A DNA stretch of 64,000 nt from Halorussus marinus (GTDB lineage: Archaea > Halobacteriota > Halobacteria > Halobacteriales > Haladaptataceae). The notes under the pieces are model-generated. The model saw nothing but the letters and a program-made list of their open reading frames with translations, searched no databases and was not told the origin of the DNA. Positions within the stretch are counted from its first letter, which is position 1, and each line of letters begins with the position of its first letter. The translations under genes and the position numbers were made by a program. The stretch lies in NCBI RefSeq assembly GCF_004765795.1, contig NZ_SBIV01000002.1:372001-436000 (forward strand). Direction: 5' to 3'. Shown here piece after piece: positions 52,396-61,381 of the stretch.

Positions 52396-53288
52396 GGCGC
52401 CACCTCCGCGTCGGAGGCCTCCAGAAGCGACTGACGGAGTTCGAGGATCTCCATCGCGGTCTCGGCGAACTGCTGGAGTTGTGCCCGCTGTTCGGGGGAG
52501 TACGACCGGCGCTCGTGGTCGATGAGACACACCTGCCCGATGGTCTGGCCCTCCGGGGTCGTCATGTTCGCGCCGGCGTAAGAGACGATTCCGAGGTCGT
52601 GGAGCTGTTGGTTCTGGGCGAAGCGCTTGTCCTCGCTGATGTCCTCGACGACCATCACGTCCTCCTGGAGCATGCTGTGGGTGCAGATCGTCTCCTCGCG
52701 GGTGATCGAATCCCAGTCGCCGCCCGTACAGGCGAGGATGTCTTCTTCCTGCTCGTCGATGAGACCGATGAACGCGACCGCGGTGTCGAAGTGGCTCGAA
52801 ATGAGGTCCGTCAGGCGGTCGAAGCTCTCCTCGATGGGGAGGTCGTCGACGTCGTAGGAGTCGAGCGCCGCGAGCCGGGAGTCCTCGTCGTCGGGGACGA
52901 GGAACCCGACCTGTGCGCTGTGAGCGATGACGTCGTCCACCACGAACCCGAGTCGGTCGGCCGCGTCGGGGAGGTCCCGGTTGAGGTACTCGACGATGGC
53001 GTCCTCGAACGACGCGGTGTCGATGTCGCTCGGAGAGACGTCTGTGTAGAGGACGCAGGGCGTCTGCGGTGCGTGATCGCGGATCGCGTCGACGACGTCG
53101 AGACCCGTGCCGTCCGACAGTTCGTACTCGGTCACGACCGCCGCGACCGACTCGGTGTCGAGAAACGCGGTGGCCTCGGCCACCGAGGTCCGGGCGATCG
53201 GAGCGAGATCAGCCTCTTCGTCGAGCGCCGCCGCCATATCCTCGACATCGTCGTCCGCGCCGATGCAGAGAACGGTCTGGTCTACCAT
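52392..53288 (-). CDS. GAF-domain protein with N-terminal pseudo-receiver
   Basis: This 298-residue protein has a receiver-like domain (about residues 1-120) and a GAF domain (about 145-295: SFDRLTDLISSHFDTAVAFI, then FAQNQQLHDLGIVSYAGANM and GQVCLIDHERRSYSPEQRAQ). In the receiver the usual phospho-acceptor aspartate position reads VVTEYELSDGTG, with Glu in place of Asp, and the late conserved Lys is replaced (EYLNRD). It therefore probably cannot be phosphorylated normally. GAF could bind a small ligand or sense redox. The downstream DUF7504-like gene overlaps by 4 nt. A TATA box is 28 nt upstream. Confidence 0.85.
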   Translation of the reverse strand: MVDQTVLCIGADDDVEDMAAALDEEADLAPIARTSVAEATAFLDTESVAAVVTEYELSDGTGLDVVDAIRDHAPQTPCVLYTDVSPSDIDTASFEDAIVEYLNRDLPDAADRLGFVVDDVIAHSAQVGFLVPDDEDSRLAALDSYDVDDLPIEESFDRLTDLISSHFDTAVAFIGLIDEQEEDILACTGGDWDSITREETICTHSMLQEDVMVVEDISEDKRFAQNQQLHDLGIVSYAGANMTTPEGQTIGQVCLIDHERRSYSPEQRAQLQQFAETAMEILELRQSLLEASDAEVAP

Positions 53289-53312
53289 TTAACCAGGCCT
53301 TCGACTCCGCTA

Positions 53313-53321
53313 GTATAATTC
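53313..53321 (-). promoter_or_regulatory. TATA box of the GAF/DUF7504 operon
   Basis: GAATTATAC on the minus strand is centred about 28 nt from the ATG at 53288, in an AT-rich spacer (53289-53421). Confidence 0.5.
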
Positions 53322-53421
53322 TTCGTTCCCAATTATCAGAAGTAAGATTCAACCGCCGGTTGGCCGAAGAGTAGCCGTAGGACGACCGGCGTTCACTTAG
53401 GGAACGCGGGCGCCGCCGCGC

Positions 53422-54441
53422 TCACGCCTCGGTGGCCGCCCCGAGTTCCGCGAGCAGGTGGCCGACGTGGACCCGGTCGCTGGTCCCGTCGGCGAGATCG
53501 GCGTCGATCTCGCCGGCGAGCACCGTCAACTCCGCGAGGTCGTCGCCGGCGTATCGCCCCGAGTGAGCCAGATCGAGGATCTCGTGGAGCACCTCCTCGC
53601 CGCTGTACCCCTCGTCGACCAGCAGGTCGTCGAGCGTCTTGCGGGCGTCCTGAAACTCCCCGGCCTCCGCGGCGTCGAGCATCTCCTCGACGTCGCTCTC
53701 GACGCCGACGTCCCGGAGGACCTCGAAGGCGGCCGTCCGGGTGAGTTCGCCCTCTGTCTCGACGGTGGTCTGGGCGCCGAGGATGGCCTCCCGGAGGTCG
53801 CCCTCGGCGTAGCCGGCGACGAACTCCAGGCCCTTGCGGTCGTACTCGACGCCCTCGGCCTCGACGATGCGTTCGAGGACCGCCACGATCTCGTCGGGAG
53901 TCGGGGCCCGAACCGCGACCGGGAAACACCGGGACTTGATCGGCGGGATGAGCTTCGTGGGCTGGCGAGTGGTGATGACGAACTGGGTCGCCTCGTGGTG
54001 GCGCTCCATCACCCGCCGGAGCGCCTGCTGGAAGTCCTCGCGGATGGCCTCGGCGTTGTCGAGCACGACGGTCTTGTACGCCCCCGAGACCGGCGAGTAG
54101 CTCGCCGACTCCTTGAGAACGTGGTTGATGAGGTCGGCTTTCGAGGAGTTTCGCCGGCGCTTGCTGTCGATGAACGACGCGAACCGCGGGTCCGACGCGA
54201 TCTCCTTTTTCGTCATCCCGAAGAAGTCCGCGACGTTGATCTCGACGAGGTCGTTGTCGGGGTCCTCGTGGGCCTCGCGGGCCAGCGCCCGGACCGCGGC
54301 GGTCTTGCCCGCGCCGGAGGGCCCGTACAGCACGAGGTTGATCGGCTCCTCGACGGCCTTCTGGAGGTACTCCCTGACCTCGGCCTGCGGCAGGTCGGCG
54401 AGGTCGGGCGCGTACGTCTCGGTCCACAGCGGCGCGTCCAT
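53422..54441 (-). CDS. Replication factor C small-subunit-like clamp-loader ATPase
   Basis: This 339-residue AAA+ clamp-loader protein has Walker A LYGPSGAGKTAAVR (about residue 40), Walker B VVLDNAEAI (DNAE rather than DEAD, about 125), sensor 1 FVITTRQPTKLI and the SRC arginine finger IKSRCFPV. The C-terminal helical collar follows. It loads PCNA with the other RFC subunits. The Walker B variant matches the divergent third small subunit that haloarchaea carry (RfcC-like) rather than the main RfcA; that sub-assignment is tentative. A TATA-like TTCTTACC lies 28 nt upstream. Confidence 0.85.
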   Translation of the reverse strand: MDAPLWTETYAPDLADLPQAEVREYLQKAVEEPINLVLYGPSGAGKTAAVRALAREAHEDPDNDLVEINVADFFGMTKKEIASDPRFASFIDSKRRRNSSKADLINHVLKESASYSPVSGAYKTVVLDNAEAIREDFQQALRRVMERHHEATQFVITTRQPTKLIPPIKSRCFPVAVRAPTPDEIVAVLERIVEAEGVEYDRKGLEFVAGYAEGDLREAILGAQTTVETEGELTRTAAFEVLRDVGVESDVEEMLDAAEAGEFQDARKTLDDLLVDEGYSGEEVLHEILDLAHSGRYAGDDLAELTVLAGEIDADLADGTSDRVHVGHLLAELGAATEA

Positions 54442-54514
54442 TACCCGCGAGTAGGGAGCCAGCAGGTAAGAATCGGTCGGTTGCTCGCGGCGGCGAAAAG
54501 AGAGGCGCCGGTCG

Positions 54515-56596
54515 TCAGGCCTCGGATTCGGTCGTCTCGGTCATCGTCTCGACGACGATGGTAGAGGTCTCCTCGGTTTCAGTCGGCGTCTCGGTCTCGA
54601 CGACTTCGGTCGTCTCCTCGTGTTCGGTCGGCGTCTCGGTCTCTGCGACCTCGGTCGTCTCCTCGGCGGTCGGTTCGTTCAGCGCGATGATCCCCAGTTC
54701 ACCGAACTCGTCGGTGTAGACGCCGTGGATGTACTCGCCGGCCGCGAGTTCGGACGTGTCGATCTCGAAGGTCACGGTCGTCTCGTCGTCGGCCGCGATC
54801 GTGACGGCCTTACTCTCGACGACGTCGCCTTCGAGGCGGAAGGCCACGTCCTGACTGGCTTCGACGTCGTTCGGGTTGGTCACGACGGCGCTCACGGTGA
54901 TGGTGTCGCCGACCTCAGCGCTCTCTGGCGCGTCGAGTTCCGAGACGTCGAACGATTCGAGATCGGCCTCGGTCGTCTCTTCGGTCATCTCCTCTGCCTC
55001 GGTCGTCTCCTCAGCTTCTTCCTCAGTCGTCTCTTCTGCCTCGGTCGTCTCTTCGACTTCTTCCTCAGTCGTCTCTTCTGCCTCGGTCGTCTCTTCGACT
55101 TCTTCCTCAGTCGTCTCTTCTGCCTCGGTCGTCTCTTCGACTTCTTCCTCAGTCGTCTCTTCTGCCTCGGTCGTTTCCTCGGCTTCCTCTTCAGTCGTCT
55201 CCTCTGCCTCGGTCGTTTCCTCGGCTTCCTCTTCAGTTGTCTCTTCTGCTTCCTCTTCAGTCGTCTCCTCGGCTTCCTCTTCGGTTGTCTCCTCAGCTTC
55301 CTCTTCAGTCGTCTCTTCTGCCTCGGTCGTCTCTTCGACTTCTTCCTCAGTCGTCTCCTCTGCCTCGGTCGTTTCCTCGACTTCCTCTTCGGTCGTCTCT
55401 TCGACTTCTTCCTCAGTCGTCTCCTCTGCCTCGGTTGTCTCCTCGATTTCCTCTTCGGTCGTGGTCTCGGTCTCCATCTCGGCGGGCGGCGCGGGCATCT
55501 CCATGTCCTCGGGCGCCGTGATCACGAACGTGACGTTCTCGACGGTCACGTCCTCGATGACGAACCGGACCGTTTCGAGATCCTGCGAGAGGTTCTCCTG
55601 CAGTTGCTCTTGGACCTCTTCGGGGTCCTGAGTCGTGAGTTGCTGCTGGTCGGTCATCTGAGCCTGCTGTTGCATCAGCTCGGAGAGGTTGATCTCGACG
55701 CGGCGGTCGACGATCGTTATGTCGCTGACGGTCTCGGTCCGGTCGGGAGTCTCCTCGTCGCCGGCGACGAACGACCAGCGGTCGATGTTCATCTGCTCGA
55801 TTTTGAACACGAGCTGCTGCTGTTCGCTCGGCTCCTCGGCGGGCTCTTCAGTCTCTGTTTCGGCCGGCTCTTCAGTCTCAGTCTCCACCGGCTCCTCTGT
55901 CTCAGTCTCCACCGGCTCCTCTGTCTCAGTCTCCACCGGCTCCTCTGTCTCAGTCTCCACCGGCTCCTCTGTCTCAGTCTCCACCGGCTCCTCTGTCTCA
56001 GTCTCGGTCTCGGCGGGCTCTTCCGCACCGACGCTCACCGTCGCCTGCGCGACCACGGGCTCGTCGTCAGCGACGTACGGGCCGTCGGCCCCACCGCTGG
56101 CGATCACGAAGTCGTAGACCTCGTTCTCGTTCGTGTCGTAGTGCGGCATGGCGATGAGCGTCTGAGTCTCCTCGATGGGCCGGGCGAGCGTGACGGTCAC
56201 GTTCTCGTGGGTTCCCGGTTCGAGGTAGACGGAGTTGCCGACGACGCTACCGAGAGCGTCGCCCTCAAGGAGCGTCTCGTCGTGAATCGCGACGAAGCCG
56301 CCCTCGTCCATCGTCACGGAGTCGATAACGATCTGCTCGCCGTCGGACTCCTGATCGTTGATCGTGACGCTCGCCGCGGCTTCCGCCGCCGCGGTGGTCT
56401 CTTCGCCGGCCGACTCAGTCGTCTCTTCGTCGACTGCTTCGGTCGTCGGTTCCTCTGTCGTCTCCTGTAACGCGTCTGTTGCCCCCACAGCCGTACTTCC
56501 GGTATCCGTCGCCGCGAGTGATACCGCTGTCCCGCTCGCGAGGACGAGAAGGACGGCCATGAACACAGCGCTAATAGTCTTTGTGTCGCGTGTCAT
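54515..56596 (-). CDS. Secreted DUF7282-type surface protein with Thr/Glu repeat stalk
   Basis: This 693-residue secreted protein has a signal peptide (about residues 1-29: AVFMAVLLVLASGTAVSLAA). A DUF7282-like beta domain (about 75-190) has GGFVAIHDETLLEGDALGSV and PHYDTNENEVYDFVI. Next come about seven P(V/A)ETETEE units (199-252), a Gln-rich second domain (258-365), a very long EETTEEE/EAEETTEEE stalk (374-545), a CARDB-like domain (549-645: APESAEVGDTITVSAVVTNP) and a Thr/Glu tail ending TESEA. No PGF-CTERM is present. Threonines are plausible O-glycosylation sites, and the charge suits a halophile cell surface. Repeat number may vary between strains. Confidence 0.82.
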   Translation of the reverse strand: MTRDTKTISAVFMAVLLVLASGTAVSLAATDTGSTAVGATDALQETTEEPTTEAVDEETTESAGEETTAAAEAAASVTINDQESDGEQIVIDSVTMDEGGFVAIHDETLLEGDALGSVVGNSVYLEPGTHENVTVTLARPIEETQTLIAMPHYDTNENEVYDFVIASGGADGPYVADDEPVVAQATVSVGAEEPAETETETEEPVETETEEPVETETEEPVETETEEPVETETEEPVETETEEPAETETEEPAEEPSEQQQLVFKIEQMNIDRWSFVAGDEETPDRTETVSDITIVDRRVEINLSELMQQQAQMTDQQQLTTQDPEEVQEQLQENLSQDLETVRFVIEDVTVENVTFVITAPEDMEMPAPPAEMETETTTEEEIEETTEAEETTEEEVEETTEEEVEETTEAEETTEEEVEETTEAEETTEEEAEETTEEEAEETTEEEAEETTEEEAEETTEAEETTEEEAEETTEAEETTEEEVEETTEAEETTEEEVEETTEAEETTEEEVEETTEAEETTEEEAEETTEAEEMTEETTEADLESFDVSELDAPESAEVGDTITVSAVVTNPNDVEASQDVAFRLEGDVVESKAVTIAADDETTVTFEIDTSELAAGEYIHGVYTDEFGELGIIALNEPTAEETTEVAETETPTEHEETTEVVETETPTETEETSTIVVETMTETTESEA
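54962..55477. repeat. Coding tandem repeat: EETTEEE/EAEETTEEE stalk
   Basis: About 172 codons alternate EETTEEEAEE, EETTEEEVEE and EAEETT units. At DNA level the units are similar but not identical (codon choice varies among Glu and Thr codons), so it is older than a fresh expansion in places; some units near 55030-55150 repeat almost exactly every 60 nt. Confidence 0.8.
55841..56002. repeat. Coding tandem repeat: PVETETEE units
   Basis: Seven 8-residue units (24 nt each) encode PVETETEE with Ala for Val at the end. Several successive units share the same bases, suggesting recent slippage or unequal exchange. Confidence 0.8.
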
Positions 56597-56818
56597 TGTA
56601 ACCCCCAGTCCGCACGAAAGCGAACGACGAGACCGCGAATAAACGGAAACGACTGTTCACACGCGTAACAGCGAGATACGACCGGGTAGGCAGGGAGTAT
56701 TCGAGAGTTCCGCGAGCGTGCGCGCGGTCGTAACGCGTTGTTTCCACCGATTCAATCTGTCCGATGCGGGGGCCGTTTCGAAGGCGCTTTCCGCGTCGTC
56801 ACCGTACCTTCGCCGAGG

Positions 56819-57745
56819 ATGTCGATGCGAGTGACCTTTCTCGGAACCGGCGGGGCAGTGCCGACGACAGAGCGGAATCTGAGCGCCGTCATGGTAAACC
56901 GGGAGGGCGACCGGTTGCTGTTCGACGCCGGCGAGGGGACCCAGCGACAGATGATGCGGTTCGGGACCGGGTTCACGGTCTCGGACGTGTTCGTCACCCA
57001 CCTCCACGGCGACCACGTACTCGGGCTCCCGGGGCTCGTCCAGACGTGGGACTTCAACGACCGGGAGGCCCCGCTCACCGTCTACGCGCCCGCGGGGACC
57101 GAGGCCGAGATCGAGTCGCTCGTCCACGCCGCGGGCAACCAGCCGTCGTATCCGGTCCACGTCTACGGCGTCGAACCCGGGGAGGTCGCGGTCCGACGCG
57201 ACGACTACGAGGTCCGGGCGTTCCGCACCGACCACGACGCCAACTCGATCGGCTACGCGCTCGTCGAGGACGATCGCAAGGGGCGGTTCGATCGCGAGCG
57301 CGCCGAGGAGCTCGGGGTCCCCGTCGGCCCGGCGTTCTCTCGGCTCCACGACGGCGAGCCGGTCGAGCTCGAGGACGGCACCGTCGTTCGGCCCGAGCAG
57401 GTCGTCGGCGACCCCCGGCCCGGCCGCCGGTTCGTCTACACCGGCGACACTCGACCGAGCGACGACGTCGCCGCGGTCGCCGAGGGCGCCGACATGCTGG
57501 TCCACGAGGCCACCTTCGCCGACGACCGGATCGAGCGCGCGCGAAAGACCGGTCACTCGACCGCGCGCCAGGCCGCCGAACTCGCCGCCGAGGCCGGCGT
57601 CGTCCGGCTCGCGCTCACCCACATCTCCTCGCGGTACGGCGGGGACGTCTCCGACCACCTCCGAGAGGCCCGCGAGGCGTTCGACGGCGAGGCGTTCGTC
57701 CCCGAGGACGGCGAAGTCCGCGAGGTTCCGTTCCCCGACGCGTAG
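56819..57745 (+). CDS. rnz: Ribonuclease Z
   Basis: This 308-residue tRNA 3'-processing endonuclease of the MBL fold starts MSMRVTFLGTGGAVPTTERN and has the zinc motif FVTHLHGDHVLGLPGL (about residue 61), VYTGDTRPSDDV, MLVHEATFADD and a C-terminal ALTHISSRYG. It cuts tRNA precursors after the discriminator base. The start at 56819 or two codons later (56825) are both possible. Upstream is divergent from the surface protein gene with a 222-nt spacer showing no other gene. Confidence 0.95.
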   Translation: MSMRVTFLGTGGAVPTTERNLSAVMVNREGDRLLFDAGEGTQRQMMRFGTGFTVSDVFVTHLHGDHVLGLPGLVQTWDFNDREAPLTVYAPAGTEAEIESLVHAAGNQPSYPVHVYGVEPGEVAVRRDDYEVRAFRTDHDANSIGYALVEDDRKGRFDRERAEELGVPVGPAFSRLHDGEPVELEDGTVVRPEQVVGDPRPGRRFVYTGDTRPSDDVAAVAEGADMLVHEATFADDRIERARKTGHSTARQAAELAAEAGVVRLALTHISSRYGGDVSDHLREAREAFDGEAFVPEDGEVREVPFPDA

Positions 57746-57766
57746 CTGGTTTTATGCCCACGGGGT

Positions 57767-58339
57767 GTGAGCGACCCGACCGTGAACCCCGACACCGTCG
57801 CCCGCGCCGGACTGATCGGAGCGCTCGCCGCCGGCGGACTGGGGTACGCGACCGTCGGTCCCGACGGCGGCGCCATCGCGGCGCTGTCGTTCGGCCTCGG
57901 CGGTGCGGTCGTGCTCGCGCTCCTCTCGGCGATCGACGCGGTCGTCGGGAAGCCCGACCGCACCGCGTTCCGACCGGTCGCCGCCGCGGCCTGCGCGTTC
58001 GCCGGCCTGTTCGTCCTCGCGTCGTCCCCGCCGCTTGCCGGTCGCGTCCCGCCCGCGGGGTATCTCGGTATCGGTGCGCTCGTCGGGGCGGTCGTCGGCG
58101 CGACGACGGCGTCGCCGGCGAGCGGGCTCTGGCATGGGACGTACGGCGGCGGCGTCGGCGGGCTCCTCGTGCTCTACGTCGCGATCTACGAGTCGTTCAC
58201 GATTCGGCCCGCGCTCGGCGGCGTCGTCGCCATCGCGGGCGCGGTCGCACCCGCCGTCCTCGGGCTTCTCGGCGGCCTCGGCGGCGCAGTCGGGGCGGCC
58301 GTCGCCGAACGACTCTCGGAGAGGCAGACCGCGACGTAG
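57767..58339 (+). CDS. Hypothetical Ala/Gly-rich membrane protein
   Basis: This 190-residue protein has about six hydrophobic segments, rich in Gly and Ala (for example AGLIGALAAGGLGYATVG and PAVLGLLGGLGGAVGAAVA), and no soluble domain. It resembles haloarchaeal DUF5518-type membrane proteins in layout but I do not firmly recognise a family. The start is GTG at 57767, with another GTG at 57782 possible. It follows rnz by 21 nt in the same direction and may be co-transcribed. Confidence 0.65.
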   Translation: MSDPTVNPDTVARAGLIGALAAGGLGYATVGPDGGAIAALSFGLGGAVVLALLSAIDAVVGKPDRTAFRPVAAAACAFAGLFVLASSPPLAGRVPPAGYLGIGALVGAVVGATTASPASGLWHGTYGGGVGGLLVLYVAIYESFTIRPALGGVVAIAGAVAPAVLGLLGGLGGAVGAAVAERLSERQTAT

Positions 58340-58452
58340 CTCCCCGCGTCGTTTCTCTGGCGGCGTAGCGTGGGCCCTCGCTTCGGGACGTTAGCTCACC
58401 TCACACCGGAGTAAAGGACTTATCGCGCCCGCACAATCGGTCGGTTGACAGA

Positions 58453-59229
58453 ATGCCCTTCCCGAACGTCGCCGACAAGCACCGCGGGGACGCCGTCATC
58501 ACCCCCGAAAAGAGCGTGGAGTACAGAGATGACCAGTCCGACGCCGGCCCACCGGCGGTGCCCGAGGCGGTCGTCCTCTGCTACAGCAGGGGGTTGATGG
58601 AGTACCTGACCGACGCGCGTGACGGGCGCGAGGTCGACTCCTACTACGGCGATCTCTACGTCTTCGACGAGTTCGACGGGCGCGTCGGAGTGATGGGGAA
58701 CTTCGGCATCGGCGCGCCCACCGCGGCGATGATGGTGGAGGAGCTCGCCGCCGACGGCGTCGAGGCGTTCCTCTCAGTCGGGTTCGCGGGGTGTCTGCAG
58801 GACGACGTCGAGATGGGCGAGTTCATCGTCTGCGATCGCGCGATCCGCGACGAGGGCACCTCGCATCACTACGCGGAGTCCGCGAAGTTCGCCCGCCCGA
58901 CCGAACCGCTGTTCGATCGGATCACCCGAACGCTGGCCGACCGAGACGAGCCGTACCGCGTCGGCCCGTCGTGGACCACCGACGCGATCTACCGCGAGAC
59001 CGTCCGGGAGGTCGAATCGTACGCGAACGAGGGCGTCCTCACCGTGGAGATGGAGGCGTCGGCGGTGTTCACCGTGGCCGCCCACCGCGGGGTCGACGCC
59101 GCGGCGATGTTCGTCGTGAGCGACTACCTCGGCACCGCCGAGTGGGAGCCGAAGTTTCACCTGACCGAGGACGACATGCGGCGGCTCGGCGACGCGGCCG
59201 CCGAGATACTCGCGGACCGCACGGAGTGA
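58453..59229 (+). CDS. Nucleoside phosphorylase (PNP/UDP family)
   Basis: This 258-residue protein of the trimeric/hexameric nucleoside phosphorylase superfamily has GNFGIGAPTAAMMVEELAADG (about residue 78), FLSVGFAGCLQDDVEMGEFI (about 100) and the nucleoside-binding VEMEASAVFTVAAHRG (about 202). It splits nucleosides with phosphate into base and ribose-1-phosphate; uridine- versus purine-specificity cannot be read off safely. It may finish salvage of the inosine-type products made by the mtaD-like enzyme (inference). Confidence 0.9.
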   Translation: MPFPNVADKHRGDAVITPEKSVEYRDDQSDAGPPAVPEAVVLCYSRGLMEYLTDARDGREVDSYYGDLYVFDEFDGRVGVMGNFGIGAPTAAMMVEELAADGVEAFLSVGFAGCLQDDVEMGEFIVCDRAIRDEGTSHHYAESAKFARPTEPLFDRITRTLADRDEPYRVGPSWTTDAIYRETVREVESYANEGVLTVEMEASAVFTVAAHRGVDAAAMFVVSDYLGTAEWEPKFHLTEDDMRRLGDAAAEILADRTE

Positions 59230-59301
59230 CGGTCCGCGTTCGCGCCGTCGAAACCCCGGCCCCGCGCCGGATTTATATTCGGCGGGACCCTACCCGTCGG
59301 C

Positions 59302-61299
59302 GTGAACACGCGTACGAGTGCGCTCGACACGCTCGTTTTCGGCGTCGACGTTCAGAGCGGGGACGTGAGGGGTGACGCCCCGTCGTACGCCGTCGTCGCG
59401 TTCGACGGCGAGAACGTCGACCGCGACGTGGTCAGCCACCGGAAGCTCCGGCGGCTCATCGAGCGCGAGGAGCCCGCGCTCGTGGCGACCGACAACATGT
59501 ACGAGCTCGCGCCCGACAAGGACGCGCTCGTCCACTTCCTGAGCGAGCTCCCCGACGGGACGCGGCTCGTACAGGTCACCGGCGCCGAGCGACCCGAACC
59601 CCTCTCGCGGGTCGCCTCCCGCCACGGGGTCCCCTACGACAAGAAACCGATGGCCGAGGCCGAGGCGGCCGCCCGACTCGCGGCGGGCAACGTCGGCCAC
59701 GAGGTGTCGGCGTTCGCCGACACGACCGAGATCAAGGTCTCGCGCGGGCGTTCGACCGGAAAGGGCGGGTGGTCCGAGGACCGCTACACCCGCCGGATCC
59801 ACGGCGCGGTCCGGAAACGAGCGAGGGAGATCGAGAGCGAACTCGACGGCGCGGGCCTCGACTACGAGCGGGACGCGACCGAGAAGTACGGCGGGCTCTC
59901 GAACGCGGTCTTCACCGTCGAGGCCCGCCCGGAGGACATCCCGGTCTCGAACCGCCGGTCGGGCGACGTCCGGGTCGAAGTCGAGCGCGTCCGGCGCGAC
60001 GGCATCGAGTTCGAACCCCTCGCGAAGCGCCGGGACCACGTCCTCGTCGGGATCGACCCGGGCACGACCACGGCGGTCGCGATCACCGACCTCGACGGGA
60101 ACGTGCTGGACGTGCTCAGCACCCGCACCGCCGACACCGCCGCGGTCATCGAGTGGATCATCGAGCGCGGCCGGCCGATCGTGGTGGCCGCCGACGTCGA
60201 GCCGATGCCCGAGACCGTCGAGAAGATCCGCCGGAGCTTCGACGCCGCCGGGTGGGAGCCGACCTCGGACCTCCCGATCGACGAGAAGCAACACCGGACC
60301 CGCGAGCACGACTACGACAACGACCACGAGCGCGACGCGATGGCGGCGGCGCTGTACGCGTTCGACGACCACGAGGACCAGTTCGACCGCATCGTCGAGA
60401 AGATCCCGCCGAACGTCGACCGCGGGGAGGTGACCGCACGCGTGGTCGCGGGCGAGGACACCGTCGAGACCGCGCTGGCCGACCTGCTCGAGGACGACGA
60501 CTCCGAGGAGGAGACGACCGAGCACACGCCCCGCGAGCTCACCGCCGAGGAAAAGCGCATCAAGCAACTGGAGTCGCAGGTCGAGCGCCTCGAAGCCCAC
60601 GTCGAGGAGCTCGACGACACCGTCGCGGAGAAAGACGACCGGATCGAGGAGTTAGAACAAGAGCTCTCGGAGGCCAGACGCGAGGAGCGCCGGGAGGCCC
60701 GCGAGCGCCGGACCGTCACCAGACTCGAACGCGAGAACGAGCGACTGGAGCGCGAACTCGACGAGCGCGAGACCGAGATCGAGCAACTGGAGGGGAAGCT
60801 CGACCGGCTCAAACAGCTCTGGAAGCTCGACCACTCGAACTTCAGCGACGTCTCCGAGAAGAAAGCCGGGCTCGCGCCGGTCAAGCCCATCGCGAAGTTC
60901 ACGAAAGGCGCGATCGAGTCGGCCCACGAGAGCTTCGGGCTGGCGACCGACGACGTGATCTACCTCCGTGATGCCTCCGGGGCGGGGCGATCGACCGCCG
61001 AGCGGCTCGCGGAGGTCGATCCGGAGGTCGTGTTGATCGGACGGGGCGGGCTCTCGGACGTCGCCGACGAGATCCTGTTCGACCGCGAGATCCCGGTCGG
61101 GCCCGCAGACGACGTGACGATACAGGAGGTCGACGAGCTCGCGGTCGCCCGCGAGAGCGAGATCGAGGCGGTGATCGACGACTGGGAGGACCGCGCCGAA
61201 CAGCGCCGGAAAGAACGAAAGGCCGATCAGCTCGATCAGCTCATCAGCGAGCACCGCGCCGACCGCGAGTACGATTCGTCGGGCGCGCGTGCGGAGTAG
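59302..61299 (+). CDS. DUF460 protein with RNase H-like fold and coiled coil
   Basis: This 665-residue archaeal protein starts at GTG (59302, NTRTSALDTLVFGVDVQ). It has an N-terminal DUF460 region, an RNase H-like domain with HVLVGIDPGTTTAVAITDLDG (about residue 250) whose aspartate matches YqgF/RuvC-type active sites, a long Glu/Arg coiled coil (about 415-520), and a C-terminal DUF460 segment (VIYLRDASGAGRSTAERLAE). It could be a nucleic-acid nuclease or scaffold; function is unproven. It is 82 nt upstream of tyrS in the same direction. Confidence 0.88.
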   Translation: MNTRTSALDTLVFGVDVQSGDVRGDAPSYAVVAFDGENVDRDVVSHRKLRRLIEREEPALVATDNMYELAPDKDALVHFLSELPDGTRLVQVTGAERPEPLSRVASRHGVPYDKKPMAEAEAAARLAAGNVGHEVSAFADTTEIKVSRGRSTGKGGWSEDRYTRRIHGAVRKRAREIESELDGAGLDYERDATEKYGGLSNAVFTVEARPEDIPVSNRRSGDVRVEVERVRRDGIEFEPLAKRRDHVLVGIDPGTTTAVAITDLDGNVLDVLSTRTADTAAVIEWIIERGRPIVVAADVEPMPETVEKIRRSFDAAGWEPTSDLPIDEKQHRTREHDYDNDHERDAMAAALYAFDDHEDQFDRIVEKIPPNVDRGEVTARVVAGEDTVETALADLLEDDDSEEETTEHTPRELTAEEKRIKQLESQVERLEAHVEELDDTVAEKDDRIEELEQELSEARREERREARERRTVTRLERENERLERELDERETEIEQLEGKLDRLKQLWKLDHSNFSDVSEKKAGLAPVKPIAKFTKGAIESAHESFGLATDDVIYLRDASGAGRSTAERLAEVDPEVVLIGRGGLSDVADEILFDREIPVGPADDVTIQEVDELAVARESEIEAVIDDWEDRAEQRRKERKADQLDQLISEHRADREYDSSGARAE

Positions 61300-61381
61300 C
61301 CCGGCGGACGAGACCGCCGGCCACGAGAGCCCGCGGCACGGTCCCGGAACGCTAAAGCCGCGGGCGGGACACTCCTCGCGT

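Noticed and set aside
54962-55477. Regularly spaced repeat resembling a CRISPR array
   Set aside because: Units are in-frame Glu/Thr codons inside an open reading frame without unique spacers; there are no cas genes nearby.
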